Below, piece by piece: positions 1 to 8,445 of a stretch of 64,000 bases of DNA (its first letter is position 1; each line of letters begins with the position of its first letter). Position numbers and translations under genes: made by a program. The DNA comes from Ruminiclostridium cellobioparum subsp. termitidis CT1112 (lineage in GTDB: Bacteria > Bacillota > Clostridia > Acetivibrionales > DSM-1351), in NCBI RefSeq assembly GCF_000350485.1, contig NZ_AORV01000065.1, positions 248,001 through 312,000 of the forward strand, in the 5' to 3' direction. The notes below the pieces were generated by a model. The model did not search any database. It had not been told where the DNA came from and was given only the letters and a program-made list of their open reading frames with translations.

Positions 1-1872
1 GAGAATATTGCCCTGCTTGCTTGTTATTTTCTGTCCCTTGTACTCCATGACAAAAACAGGCTTGTCAAGATTCAATATTTTCTGGCTTCCCGGCACTGCC
101 GGCATGGTAAAGGTTCCTTTATACCTCGCCGGGGTGATGGCCCCTCCGTTGGAATCCATGTCACCAGCATTGGCAAGCTCCACCCTGTATTTACCTATCT
201 CCACCCACACCTTTGCTCCGGTGGGCGCTACACAGGAAAAATCAATTTTCTGACCTGTTTTCATTGTCATGGACGCTGTCGGCGAAAAATACCCTGTCCT
301 GAAGCCCGGCTTGTTCATCTGATAGGGAGCAGCGGAAGCCGAGGCAGCTGTCCTTGTTATTTTAAATATGGTTTCCTTATCCTTATGCTTGAAAACAAGT
401 ACGTTCTCACCAACCTGAAGCTCCTGGTAAACCGTAAAGTATCCATCCTCGGAGGGAGTTATCTGATTGCCGTTCAGGTACAGCGGCTGATCGGGGTCAC
501 AGCTTCCCATTATACTCACCTTTGAGGAGGAGGTTTTATATCCGTTGCCGGGAGCTGCAATATAAAGCTGACGGTCTTCGGGCACCGGGCTGCCGGCATC
601 CCTGCCTGCCACATATATCCCTCTGAGTTTGTCCTTGATTCCCAGCACATTTGCTTTCAGATTCGAATATCCGTAGAATATGCTTCCGCTGACAGCTTTG
701 CTTTCTCTGTTCATTGCAATCTGCTTGGGTATCTGCAATGGGTCAAGCCACTCGTTGGCCTGTGAGGGATCATTTATCTTGTAGGCGGCATGTCCTACAT
801 ATAATTTTACGCTGCTGCCGCTGCATACATTTTTCCACCAATCCAGAATTACCGAATAATCCGCAATCTTAAAGCCTATATTCCAGTATATCTGAGGAGC
901 TATATAATCTAAGTATGCTTCCTTTACCCATTTCTTTGTATCGGCATAGTGATCGTAATACGTTGATATACCGCCCTGTGTATCGGATCCTTCTGCATTT
1001 TTATCCTTGTTGGACCATATTGCAAACGGACTGATTCCAAACTGAGCCTGAGGTTTTATTGCTTTTACAGTGTCGTATGTACTCTTTACCAGTGTATTTA
1101 TATTGTTCCTGCGCCAATCGTCCTTATTGGTGAAGGAACCCTTGTATTTTTCGTAGGATTTGCTGTCGTTAAAGTCCTTACCGTTGCATTCACTTTTTGA
1201 GGGATAAAAATAATCATCGAAATGAATACCGTCCACATCATAATTTTTAAGAATTTCGGCAACCCCGTCGGTAATGAGCTTAATGGCTTCGGGTGAGCCC
1301 GGATCGAGATAAAGCCTGCCGTTACCTGCCGCCACTACAGCACTGGATATTTTTCTGGCAGGATGGCCGGCTGATAAAGCGTCCACACTTTTAACCGGTT
1401 TTGAGGTTGTGCCCATTGAAAGTCTGAGAGGATTCAGCCACGCATGTATTTGTATGCCCTTTTTATGTCCCTTTTCTATTATATATGCCAGGGGATCAAA
1501 ATTCTTGTCATTTGCTTTTCCCTGCTTGCCGGTCAGATATTCAGACCATGGGAAAATCGAGGATTTGTACAATGCATCACCTGTAGGACGCACCTGGAAG
1601 AATATTGCATTCATCCCCATATACTCAGCATTATCCACTATTGCATCAAGCTCTTTCATTTGCTGTTCCGCACTTAGTCCCGGCTTGGAGGGAAAGTCAA
1701 TATTGCTTACCGTCGCGATCCACACTCCACGCATATCCTCAACTGCAGCTATTTCCTGCGCATTTGTCACATTTCCCGGATACTCCCTTTCTGTAAAGAC
1801 CTTGTACCCCACCACTGGAAAAAGCATCAAAATAACAAGTAAAAGACAAACTACTCCCGCTTTTTTTCTCAT
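1..1872 (-). CDS. GHL10/DUF187-type secreted glycoside hydrolase, 3' end cut by window edge
   Basis: Reading the reverse strand from the ATG at 1872 gives about 624 residues without a stop to the window edge, so the C-terminus is missing. Residues 1-25 form a signal peptide or anchor (positive MRKK, then hydrophobic). The following (beta/alpha)8-type domain opens with MRGVWIATVSNIDFPS and carries DVDGIHFDDYFYP near residue 215, both typical of family-10-like glycosyl hydrolases (YngK-like, GHL10). A region of beta-sandwich character follows from about residue 430. Family members act on extracellular polysaccharide or peptidoglycan-like glycans; the substrate here is unknown. A gene of at least 1.87 kb in this phase is strong evidence of coding. 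Family call is from motif recognition only. Confidence 0.85.
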   Translation of the reverse strand, partial: MRKKAGVVCLLLVILMLFPVVGYKVFTEREYPGNVTNAQEIAAVEDMRGVWIATVSNIDFPSKPGLSAEQQMKELDAIVDNAEYMGMNAIFFQVRPTGDALYKSSIFPWSEYLTGKQGKANDKNFDPLAYIIEKGHKKGIQIHAWLNPLRLSMGTTSKPVKSVDALSAGHPARKISSAVVAAGNGRLYLDPGSPEAIKLITDGVAEILKNYDVDGIHFDDYFYPSKSECNGKDFNDSKSYEKYKGSFTNKDDWRRNNINTLVKSTYDTVKAIKPQAQFGISPFAIWSNKDKNAEGSDTQGGISTYYDHYADTKKWVKEAYLDYIAPQIYWNIGFKIADYSVILDWWKNVCSGSSVKLYVGHAAYKINDPSQANEWLDPLQIPKQIAMNRESKAVSGSIFYGYSNLKANVLGIKDKLRGIYVAGRDAGSPVPEDRQLYIAAPGNGYKTSSSKVSIMGSCDPDQPLYLNGNQITPSEDGYFTVYQELQVGENVLVFKHKDKETIFKITRTAASASAAPYQMNKPGFRTGYFSPTASMTMKTGQKIDFSCVAPTGAKVWVEIGKYRVELANAGDMDSNGGAITPARYKGTFTMPAVPGSQKILNLDKPVFVMEYKGQKITSKQGNIL

Positions 1873-2242
1873 TTTTACCCCCACATCATTAATCATAAAA
1901 ATCAAATAGTTAAAATTACCAAAAATACATTTCTATTATAAATATAAACAATTCGACCTTATATCTCAACAAATCTTAGAATATTTAATAATTTCTTAAT
2001 ATAAAAAACACAGTTTCAGCAAAAAAGTCCCATTCCCCGGTATTTTAAGGGATGAGACTTTCGCCTTGAATATATATTTTATTTGATTTAGTATTCCCCT
2101 GTCGGCTGTGTATTCATTTCTGATAATTTCATTCCGGACAGTGTAATAAGACAGTACGGAGCATTGATAGCTTTTATGGTCAAGTAAGTGTTTTACAGGT
2201 TTCGGGTGATTTAAATTAACGCATTGTGCCAATTGATTTAGA
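1873..2242. other. AT-rich spacer without a supported gene
   Basis: This stretch lies upstream of the GHL10-type gene and probably holds its promoter, but no convincing -35/-10 pair stands out. A 78-codon open frame on the reverse strand (1996-2232) has no ribosome binding site and no recognisable domain, and is treated as chance. Confidence 0.5.
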
Positions 2243-2446
2243 TTGCTTTACCTGTGTAATTCATTATGTCAACTGGTAACTTCCGTACTAATTTCATAAA
2301 ATAGGGACGCACCCAAAACAATTGCGGTAAATTGTATCGCCTCATTATAAAGCGATTTTGCCGCAATTGTTTTTAACCGTGCATCCTATTTTATGAAGTT
2401 GTCCTCGCGTTACCAGTTGGTCCAATTAAATCTATCTGTAAAGCAA
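2243..2446. repeat. Large nested palindrome (MITE-like or long hairpin), ~204 bases
   Basis: Four arm pairs nest around one centre: TTGCTTTAC 2243-2251 with GTAAAGCAA 2438-2446; CAACTGGTAAC 2270-2280 with GTTACCAGTTG 2409-2419; TTCATAAAATAGG 2293-2305 with its complement 2385-2397; AAAACAATTGCGG 2315-2327 with its complement 2361-2373. The arms are perfect while the spacers differ, which suits a folded RNA or an ageing inverted-repeat element. No ORF lies inside. It sits at the left border of the accessory block that holds the recombinase remnant. A miniature transposable element is the favoured reading, but no target-site duplication was found by eye. Confidence 0.75.
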
Positions 2447-2705
2447 AACAAAATTTCACTTAGCACAATCTGTACGTATTTGCCTATATAATTTCTACTC
2501 TTTTTTGTCCGCATGACTTTCTCAATATTTGACCTATATCTGTTTTTATCTTCCCGCATATTGCCTGTCTACAGTATTTTGGTGCAAACACTATATTGCA
2601 ATTATATTTAGGCCAGCATATAAGGAACTACTACGCAGACAGTGAAACGGCTGCTGACAACAAATGGGCTTGGCCTTATTAGTATAAGGTGATTGAAGCA
2701 AATGC
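2447..2705. other. AT-rich spacer, no feature recognised
   Basis: Between the palindrome and the 3' end of the CPBP protease gene. I see no gene, no clear terminator and no repeat. Confidence 0.4.
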
Positions 2706-3506
2706 TTATACTATTCGCCTGTTCTTTCTGTCGTATATCACAACGGTTACAATAGAAATAAGAACAATCACAGCATTTGCGGCAATTGTTCCCGCCCAAG
2801 TCATAGTCATGGTGCCAAAAATTGGAGATACCGCATTGAACATGGTGTGGAATAACACGCACATAAACACACGGCCTTTTCCTGATATTTTGTAGATTGC
2901 CCCATTGAAAAACCGAAATGCAATGAGTTGAACTGCAAACATCCAAAAGTTAATGAGTCCCTCTCCGTGATTCGTCCCCGGAATGAAGAAGAGAGGAATA
3001 TGCCATAAAGTCCAAATGATTCCAACAGAAACGGAGGATAAAACAAAGCCATATTTTTTGTCAAGCTCAGGCTGCAATATGTACATCCAGCCAGCTTCCT
3101 CCAAGCCGCCGATAATAAGACAACCAGGCAGGGAAAGGAAGAACATATAAAATGGAAGCACCATTTCGGTACGGCCTGAAACTGCAATATGTACCAAAAA
3201 ATACAGCGCAAGCCCTGCAGCAACGAATAAATAAAGAGATATGTTAATTTTGGCGTAAAAAACAGTTTTCAACCATTCCTTAAAATCTGCTATTTTGTTA
3301 TTTTTCTTCAAAACTATATATGAAGCAATGGCGGGCGACAAAATATAGATTGCAAAAGGAATATTCATCCCGAACTGCTGTAACGAGTGAACCCAATTGT
3401 GAACCGAATATCCGAATTGCCCAAGAGCAATCAAAGCACCTGACACAAGATAGGCTATGCAAAATGTCAGCATCGTAAATTGTACTGTGATTTTTTTGTC
3501 TGTCAT
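2706..3506 (-). CDS. CPBP family intramembrane glutamic endopeptidase (Abi-type)
   Basis: A 266-residue polytopic membrane protein with about seven to eight hydrophobic segments. The CPBP/Abi motifs are present: GGLEEAGW near residue 135 (paired catalytic Glu) and WHIPLFF near residue 168 (conserved His); a third segment with FHTMFNAVSP near residue 230 supplies the next conserved His. Family members are membrane proteases of the Rce1 type, often near bacteriocin or self-immunity genes; no bacteriocin gene is visible here. The start at 3506 was chosen because GAGGTG lies just upstream, while the longer frame from 3566 has no binding site. It stands alone, next to a recombinase remnant, so it may be cargo of a lost mobile element. 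Confidence 0.85.
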   Translation of the reverse strand: MTDKKITVQFTMLTFCIAYLVSGALIALGQFGYSVHNWVHSLQQFGMNIPFAIYILSPAIASYIVLKKNNKIADFKEWLKTVFYAKINISLYLFVAAGLALYFLVHIAVSGRTEMVLPFYMFFLSLPGCLIIGGLEEAGWMYILQPELDKKYGFVLSSVSVGIIWTLWHIPLFFIPGTNHGEGLINFWMFAVQLIAFRFFNGAIYKISGKGRVFMCVLFHTMFNAVSPIFGTMTMTWAGTIAANAVIVLISIVTVVIYDRKNRRIV

Positions 3507-3584
3507 GATTTCTTCACCTCGTATTTTGAAGTATACGTTACCATTGTGAATCTGTAATAAATCCATTCTACCACATAAATACAG

Positions 3585-4217
3585 TCATATCACTTGTGTT
3601 TTCTCTTCCCTCTCTGCCTGACAGGACTTTTTAGAAGTTCGCCAGCTTAACAAGGAGGCTTTATATTTTTCACTCAAAGCTATAAGCTTTCCGGAACCAC
3701 ACGCAGAACGTGTAGTATTCGTTACACAATAAAACAGCTCCCGAACAAAAGGAGGGGTATCATAGTGGCAAAAAGTGAACCGGATATAAATCCCTGTGAT
3801 GGGGCGGGCAGCTTCGGCTGTCAGGTCTGTCGCTTGGATATCCATGAGCTCATATTCCTCAGGTACTGCTTCTGTTTCACAGGATGGTTCCTCCGGCGTG
3901 TCCATCAGCCCAATGTCGCGGTAGTAAATCCAGATATCCTGTTCGGCAGTGCGAGAGTATTTCTGCGGTTTTTCACCTACCACGATCTTCTCAATGAACA
4001 GCCGCAGGATTTCCGGCGCGAGCTCCGTGATGTTGCTGTACCGTTTGGCTTTGTCAATAAACTGTGCCACATTGGTCAGTGAGTTCTGAAGTCGTTCCAG
4101 CCGTTGCTCCAGCTTCGGGAGCTTCTCCCGTAGTTGCGCCTGTTCCGTAGTGTACTCTGCAGACAGCAATCGGAAGTGTTCGTTGGGGATGCGCCCCAGC
4201 ACATTGTTCTCCGACAA
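3585..4217 (-). pseudogene. Serine site-specific recombinase, C-terminal fragment (DUF4368 region)
   Basis: The 210-codon frame matches only the tail of large serine recombinases of integrative elements: a coiled-coil stretch (EQAQLREKLPKLEQRLERL) followed by the typical FIEKIVVGEKPQKYSR and DIWIYYRDIG strand. The catalytic serine domain and zinc ribbon are missing; the frame begins abruptly at a TTG around 4217 where the WYL regulator's promoter region starts. The last ~60 codons (3585-3760) do not resemble the family and may be read-through into flanking sequence. This is a remnant that cannot recombine DNA on its own. Confidence 0.75.
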
Positions 4218-4263
4218 CTTTTGTCAAGGAGGTTTGTCCAACTATTTAAAAATGTTTTAATAT

Positions 4264-4277
4264 GACATATAGATGTC
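4264..4277. promoter_or_regulatory. Operator 1, palindrome GACATATAGATGTC
   Basis: A 14-base imperfect palindrome (arms GACAT and ATGTC) followed 12 bases later by TATAAT at 4290-4295. It occupies the place of a -35 box, and no good -35 is seen. A near copy with the same flank (TGTCGTGTT) lies at 5216-5229 before the next gene. The regulator encoded immediately downstream is the obvious ligand. Confidence 0.6.
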
Positions 4278-4305
4278 GTGTTCGTGTGTTATAATATCGT
4301 TGGTG

Positions 4306-5211
4306 ATGAAAATGAAAATTGACCGCTTAATCGGTATTCTGACTATATTACTTCAAAACGAAAAAACTACCGCGCCGGAATTGGCACGACATTTTGAGGT
4401 GTCGCGGCGAACGATTTTGCGTGATATTGATGCGTTGGCTATGGCTGGCATACCCATCACGGCAACAAGGGGTGCAGACGGCGGTATAGCTATCATAGAT
4501 GGCTATAAAATCAATAAAGGTATATTAACGTCGGATGAATTGCAAAATCTTGTGGCTGCTTTGAAAAGTTTGGATTCTGTATCAAGTCAATCAAACTTTA
4601 CGAATATAATGGCTAAACTTGCAACGGGTAACAGCATTGTTTCATTGGCAGATAGCATTGTTATAGATTTGTCAAGTCATTACAAGGACAGTCTTTCTGA
4701 AAAAATCGAGTTGTTCAAACGGGCAATTTATGAACATAAGACAGTTCGCTTCGATTATTACTATTCAAAAGGGGAAATAACTCGTGAAATAGAGCCATAT
4801 TTTATCCAGTTTATCTGGAGCACTTGGTACGTATTTGGTTGGTGCAATTTAAGAAATGATTTTCGGCAATTTAAGTTGAATCGTCTGTGGAATCCATCAA
4901 TAACCGATATTACTTTTATAGCTCATCCTATCCCAAACGATAGAGCCAGTAGCGGATATGCTACGCCCGAGCCTTATAATATAAAAATCCTATTTGATAA
5001 AAGCGTCCGTTTTCGCTTAATTGAAGAATACGGATTAAACAGTTATGAGGAAACCGACACGGGCTTGCTTCTATCACTTGATTATACTAACAAGGAATAT
5101 ATTTTCTCATGGATACTTGCATTTGGCGATAAAGCTGAAGTATTGGAACCTAAAGAAAGCCGCGATGAATTTGCTCGCTTGGCAAAAAATATTTCTGAAC
5201 GCTATGAATGA
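4306..5211 (+). CDS. WYL-domain transcriptional regulator (YafY/DeoR-like HTH)
   Basis: The 301-residue protein has an N-terminal winged helix (residues 1-60; KTTAPELARHFEVSRRTILR is the recognition unit) and a C-terminal WYL domain (about 140-300; WSTWYVFGWCNLR matches the YxxGWC core). WYL regulators sense small ligands, sometimes nucleotides, and can activate or repress. The start at 4306 was chosen because an ATG at 4273 lies inside the operator and upstream of the -10 box. The paired palindromes before this gene and before 5284 suggest autoregulation plus control of the three genes downstream. It is not related to the DNA-damage or phage-defence WYL proteins by anything visible here. Confidence 0.9.
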   Translation: MKMKIDRLIGILTILLQNEKTTAPELARHFEVSRRTILRDIDALAMAGIPITATRGADGGIAIIDGYKINKGILTSDELQNLVAALKSLDSVSSQSNFTNIMAKLATGNSIVSLADSIVIDLSSHYKDSLSEKIELFKRAIYEHKTVRFDYYYSKGEITREIEPYFIQFIWSTWYVFGWCNLRNDFRQFKLNRLWNPSITDITFIAHPIPNDRASSGYATPEPYNIKILFDKSVRFRLIEEYGLNSYEETDTGLLLSLDYTNKEYIFSWILAFGDKAEVLEPKESRDEFARLAKNISERYE

Positions 5212-5215
5212 ATGT

Positions 5216-5229
5216 GACATACAGTTGTC
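5216..5229. promoter_or_regulatory. Operator 2, palindrome GACATACAGTTGTC
   Basis: A near copy of the element at 4264-4277, including the flanking TGTCGTGTT. A TAGAAT -10-like box follows at 5243-5248, 13 bases after the palindrome, mirroring the geometry of operator 1. It sits five bases after the regulator's stop codon and 55 bases before the next start, so the 5284-7530 genes probably have their own regulated promoter. Confidence 0.6.
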
Positions 5230-5283
5230 GTGTTTGAAATTGTAGAATGATATTGAAAATGCGATGAAAATGGAGGTAGTATT

Positions 5284-6183
5284 GTGGTTGATTCGAGATG
5301 TGGGTTACATTGTTCAGACTGTGATTGGAAAGAATCTAACGGCTGTGGTGGCTGTATTGAAACGGGCGGGCATCCATTTCATGGAGAATGTCCGATAGCT
5401 ATTTGTTGTCAGAAGAAAAGCCTTGTCCATTGTGGAGAGTGCGATGTCATCCCCTGTGGCAAGCTGTATGCTTATTCCTATCTCGACCCAGAACACGGGG
5501 ACAATGCGCAGGGGGCGCGTGTCGAGGTCTGCCACCGCTGGGCGGCTGAATCAGGTAACCAGGTGTGGCAGAATGTTTTGTTGACGGATAGTGGATGGTA
5601 TTCCAGCTTTGAGTGCTTTGACAAAAGCACAGTGCATCAAAACATCATCCGCAGGTTTCACGAGATGTTAGGTAAGCCGGCAGAACAAGCTAAAGTTCTG
5701 TTTATCCCCACTGCGGCAAACAGCAACGAGTCACGCCCAGCAGCCGGAGCTTGCTTTGCAGAGCTATTAAGCGCGGGGATTTTGCCGAACAGCATACATA
5801 TTTACGATATCGACGGCACGCTGACTTTAGATCAGGCCATGACCTATGACGTAGTCTATGTTACAGGCGGAGATACGAGCCATCTGCTTCGGCGTATGAA
5901 AGAAACCGGGTTTGACGAAATTGTAAAAAAGATGGTCTATGCGAATAAAATCTATGTGGGAGCTAGTGCGGGTAGCCTGATTGCTGCGCCGAGTATCGGT
6001 AAACCATATGACAAAGAAAAAGCGGGGCTTTGTCTTATTAACGCTTATCTTTCATTTCATTGCCCCAAGGGTACGGAAGTGAGAACGGACTTACCGTTGC
6101 GGCATATCCCGCTGACAGGCGGACAGGCCTTGACGGTAAGCTGGGCAGGGTATGAATTGATCGATGCAAAGGAGCGTGAATGA
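5284..6183 (+). CDS. DUF3795 domain fused to a peptidase S51 (peptidase E-like) domain
   Basis: A 299-residue protein with a GTG start at 5284 behind GGAGGT (5272-5277). Residues 1-95 form a cysteine-rich DUF3795 domain (CGLHCSDCDW, NGCGGC, HCGECDVIPCGKLY), probably metal-binding. Residues ~105-299 are an S51-type glutamine-amidotransferase-like fold: FIPTAANSNE, a VTGGDTSHL loop and GASAGS with the nucleophilic Ser near 228, then SFHCPKGT and a HIPLT strand. S51 enzymes cleave Asp dipeptides or cyanophycin; the substrate here is unknown. Both halves are intact in one frame, so this is a real fusion rather than two genes. It is followed after one base by a flavoprotein. Confidence 0.85.
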   Translation: MVDSRCGLHCSDCDWKESNGCGGCIETGGHPFHGECPIAICCQKKSLVHCGECDVIPCGKLYAYSYLDPEHGDNAQGARVEVCHRWAAESGNQVWQNVLLTDSGWYSSFECFDKSTVHQNIIRRFHEMLGKPAEQAKVLFIPTAANSNESRPAAGACFAELLSAGILPNSIHIYDIDGTLTLDQAMTYDVVYVTGGDTSHLLRRMKETGFDEIVKKMVYANKIYVGASAGSLIAAPSIGKPYDKEKAGLCLINAYLSFHCPKGTEVRTDLPLRHIPLTGGQALTVSWAGYELIDAKERE

Positions 6184-6184
6184 A

Positions 6185-6844
6185 ATGGAACAGCCAGACA
6201 ATCAGGGCTTGCGGATACTTTGCATTTCAGCTTCTAATAATTTTCGTCCGGGGATAAAAGAAACCTATTCCTATCAGATTTGCAAGTCCGTTTTAGATGA
6301 AGCTAAAAAACACATAGCTGGCATGGAGGGTGAGATTGTCGAACTTAAAAATCTGGATCTTAGTCCATGCAGAGATTGCGTGAAATGTCTGAGCAGCCGA
6401 CGCTGCGCTACAGACGATACATTCAATCGGCTTTATGAAAAAATAATAGCCTGCGATATCTTGTTTATCGTATCCCCGCACTATGCGCCGATCCCGGCGA
6501 AGCTGTGTATGCTCCTTGAGAAAATGGAAGAAATTACTTTTTACCGATGGGATAAGGACACCTCGTATCAGTCAGAGGTGTACGGCATAAAAACGGCTGT
6601 GATTGCTCACGGCGGCGGCTCAGGTAACGAAGTTGCTCAAGCCGATGGGATTTCTCAAAAGGATTATAAAAAAGTTGTCAACGACCCAATAGCTAATGCA
6701 CTGCATACTATACAGCTAAAACTGATACCGTATGATGATGAATGGAACACAGGCATAGTCGTGAAACCTGAAACCGCCGAGCAAGGATTTGATAAAAAAA
6801 TCGGGCAATATGTTCGTCAGGTCTTGAATGTGGAGGCAACATGA
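6185..6844 (+). CDS. NADPH-dependent FMN reductase / flavodoxin-fold protein
   Basis: 219 residues from the ATG at 6185; GGAG at 6171-6174 and the upstream stop at 6181-6183 support it over the 6164 frame. The N-terminal LRILCISASNN is the phosphate-binding loop of flavodoxin-fold reductases. CRDCVKCLSSRRC near residues 56-68 resembles the compact cysteine motif of iron-sulfur flavoproteins, and VSPHYAPIPAKLCMLLEKM is the usual second flavin contact. It probably binds FMN and shuttles electrons in the cytosol. The next gene overlaps its stop by four bases, so the three genes are translationally coupled. Confidence 0.85.
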   Translation: MEQPDNQGLRILCISASNNFRPGIKETYSYQICKSVLDEAKKHIAGMEGEIVELKNLDLSPCRDCVKCLSSRRCATDDTFNRLYEKIIACDILFIVSPHYAPIPAKLCMLLEKMEEITFYRWDKDTSYQSEVYGIKTAVIAHGGGSGNEVAQADGISQKDYKKVVNDPIANALHTIQLKLIPYDDEWNTGIVVKPETAEQGFDKKIGQYVRQVLNVEAT

Positions 6845-7530
6845 ACATAGTCGATAACGCTCCACATTTTACTGGGTTCCCAAAAGATTTTACGAACCTT
6901 TTATTTTCATTACAATTCAATAATACGATTGAGCTGCTGCCTGAAAACAAATTGGCCTACAAGCCACTTATTTCAGAGCCATTGACACTCTTATTTAATG
7001 GGCTTACGCAAACGGCTTTGTCCGTCAGCGATACACTTATCACAAAGCCATCAAAATGCGTATCGACCATGTACAGCGATATGCGATTTTCAAGGGCAAC
7101 GCCGTTGAAAGGATATATGTATATACGGTTTCGTGAACCTTCAAGTGAGAAAGATATTTTAGGTCTTTATTTCGATATGGGCTGCGATTATTACGGTTAT
7201 GGCATAAGGATATACAAGCAGACCAGTGCAGGCATGGAGCGTATACGGGGAAAAATTATTGAAAACAGCCAGTCGTTCATGAGGGAACTTGATAAATTGG
7301 ACCGATTGAATATGGCGATTATCGGTGACAAATTCGCAAAAGATCACTATCCGGAGATCAATAATGAAGCGTTAAAAAATTTGCTGAATAGAAAGAGTTT
7401 TTATATCGAACGCGCTTGTCCAATAAACGAATCCGTCTATAACGGCAAGTTACAGGACGAGATTATTGATGCATATCAAAAGTTAAAAGGCTTGTATCTC
7501 CTCTTGCGAAAGTCATTATATGGGAATTAG
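6841..7530 (+). CDS. DUF2461 domain protein
   Basis: A 229-residue soluble protein overlapping the flavoprotein by ATGA. FTGFPKDFTNLLFSLQFNN, SDMRFSRATPLKGYMYIRF and YGYGIRIYKQ match DUF2461 (TIGR02453), although the central part is more divergent than in typical members. No biochemical role is established for the family. Position in the operon is the only hint: it is last of three genes behind the WYL-controlled promoter. Confidence 0.75.
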   Translation: MNIVDNAPHFTGFPKDFTNLLFSLQFNNTIELLPENKLAYKPLISEPLTLLFNGLTQTALSVSDTLITKPSKCVSTMYSDMRFSRATPLKGYMYIRFREPSSEKDILGLYFDMGCDYYGYGIRIYKQTSAGMERIRGKIIENSQSFMRELDKLDRLNMAIIGDKFAKDHYPEINNEALKNLLNRKSFYIERACPINESVYNGKLQDEIIDAYQKLKGLYLLLRKSLYGN

Positions 7531-7791
7531 CGACGGGCGGAAATTGCCCATCGCTGCGTTGTTATATTTCCATATCCTGCTTTCGTGTGGGTTGCTCCCT
7601 GCGGGTTTCCGCTCTCATAATGGCATAAACATTCCTGCGGATTTTCTCAACCTCGGCGGTATCGGTGAGATGGTTACGGTCGATTATATACCGTATCAGA
7701 ATAAACAAAAATGAAAATTTACGGTATGCTTTACAACTCTATAACAAAACGCTGATAATATTATTAAAATAAAATAAGGAGGTGGAGTAAT
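7531..7791. other. Spacer with a small reverse-strand coding fragment
   Basis: The reverse strand from about 7731 to 7562 is open for some 55 codons and contains DRNHLTDTAEVEKIRRNVYA then MRAETRREQPTRKQDMEI before TAA at 7562-7564. It lacks a start codon and binding site. The composition looks like a real protein tail, perhaps from an integrative element, but I cannot name it. The forward 64-codon frame here (7520-7714) has no support. Upstream of the next gene, TTACAA and GATAAT 17 bases apart may be a weak promoter. Confidence 0.35.
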
Positions 7792-8445
7792 TTGGCATCT
7801 ATTTTAATCGTTGAAGACGAAACGGCAATCAATGAGCTTGTAAAAAGAAACCTACAGCTTGTGGGCCATCAATGTGTCTCTGTTTTTGACGGAAAAACCG
7901 CCGTTTCTGAAATACAGAATCAATCCTACGATCTGATAATTTTAGATATTATGCTGCCGGGGCTTGACGGGTTTGAAGTGATAGAGCAAGCAAATAAAAC
8001 ACCCACGATTTTCCTGACGGCGAAAAACAGCCTGCCTGACCGTATCAAGGGCTTTTCCATGGGAGCAGACGATTATCTGACAAAGCCCTTTGAAATGTTA
8101 GAATTGCTGGCCCGCGTGGAAGCAGTCCTGCGGCGGACACAGAAAAACGCGAGTTGTTTTGAAGCGGGAGACATAAAAATCGATTTTGGTAGCCATCAGG
8201 TATTTCATACCGGGCGGTTGGTTGAATGTACTCCAAAGGAATATGATTTATTGGAAGTCCTTGTGAACAACCGGAATATCGCGCTCTCCAGGGAAAGACT
8301 CTTGGAACTGGTTTGGGGCTACGATTTTGAAGGAGATACCCGGACAGTGGATGTACATATACAAAAGCTACGTAAAAAGCTGGATTGGGACGACAGGATA
8401 AAAACCGTGTACAAGCTGGGCTACCGTTTGGAGGCAGGCCGATGA
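7792..8445 (+). CDS. OmpR/PhoB-family response regulator
   Basis: 217 residues, TTG start at 7792 behind an excellent AAGGAGGTGG (7777-7786). The receiver domain (1-115) has the acidic pocket EDE at 8-10, phospho-acceptor Asp52 (LDIMLPG), Thr in FLTAKN and the KPFE lysine. The C-terminal winged helix (~125-217) shows RERLLELVWGYDFEGDTRTV and DVHIQKLRKKL. It is the partner of the kinase that overlaps its stop codon (ATGA at 8442). The secreted protein at 9921 is the most likely target or signal component. Confidence 0.95.
   Translation: MASILIVEDETAINELVKRNLQLVGHQCVSVFDGKTAVSEIQNQSYDLIILDIMLPGLDGFEVIEQANKTPTIFLTAKNSLPDRIKGFSMGADDYLTKPFEMLELLARVEAVLRRTQKNASCFEAGDIKIDFGSHQVFHTGRLVECTPKEYDLLEVLVNNRNIALSRERLLELVWGYDFEGDTRTVDVHIQKLRKKLDWDDRIKTVYKLGYRLEAGR

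Noticed and set aside
1996-2232. 78-codon reverse-strand open frame
   Set aside because: No ribosome site, no recognisable domain, biased toward Tyr/Leu/Asn as expected of AT-rich noncoding DNA.
4273-4305. Upstream ATG for the WYL regulator
   Set aside because: It lies within the operator palindrome and ahead of the -10 box, so it cannot be on the transcript from that promoter.
7520-7714. 64-codon forward frame after the DUF2461 gene
   Set aside because: No ribosome site; the reverse strand of the same stretch looks more protein-like.
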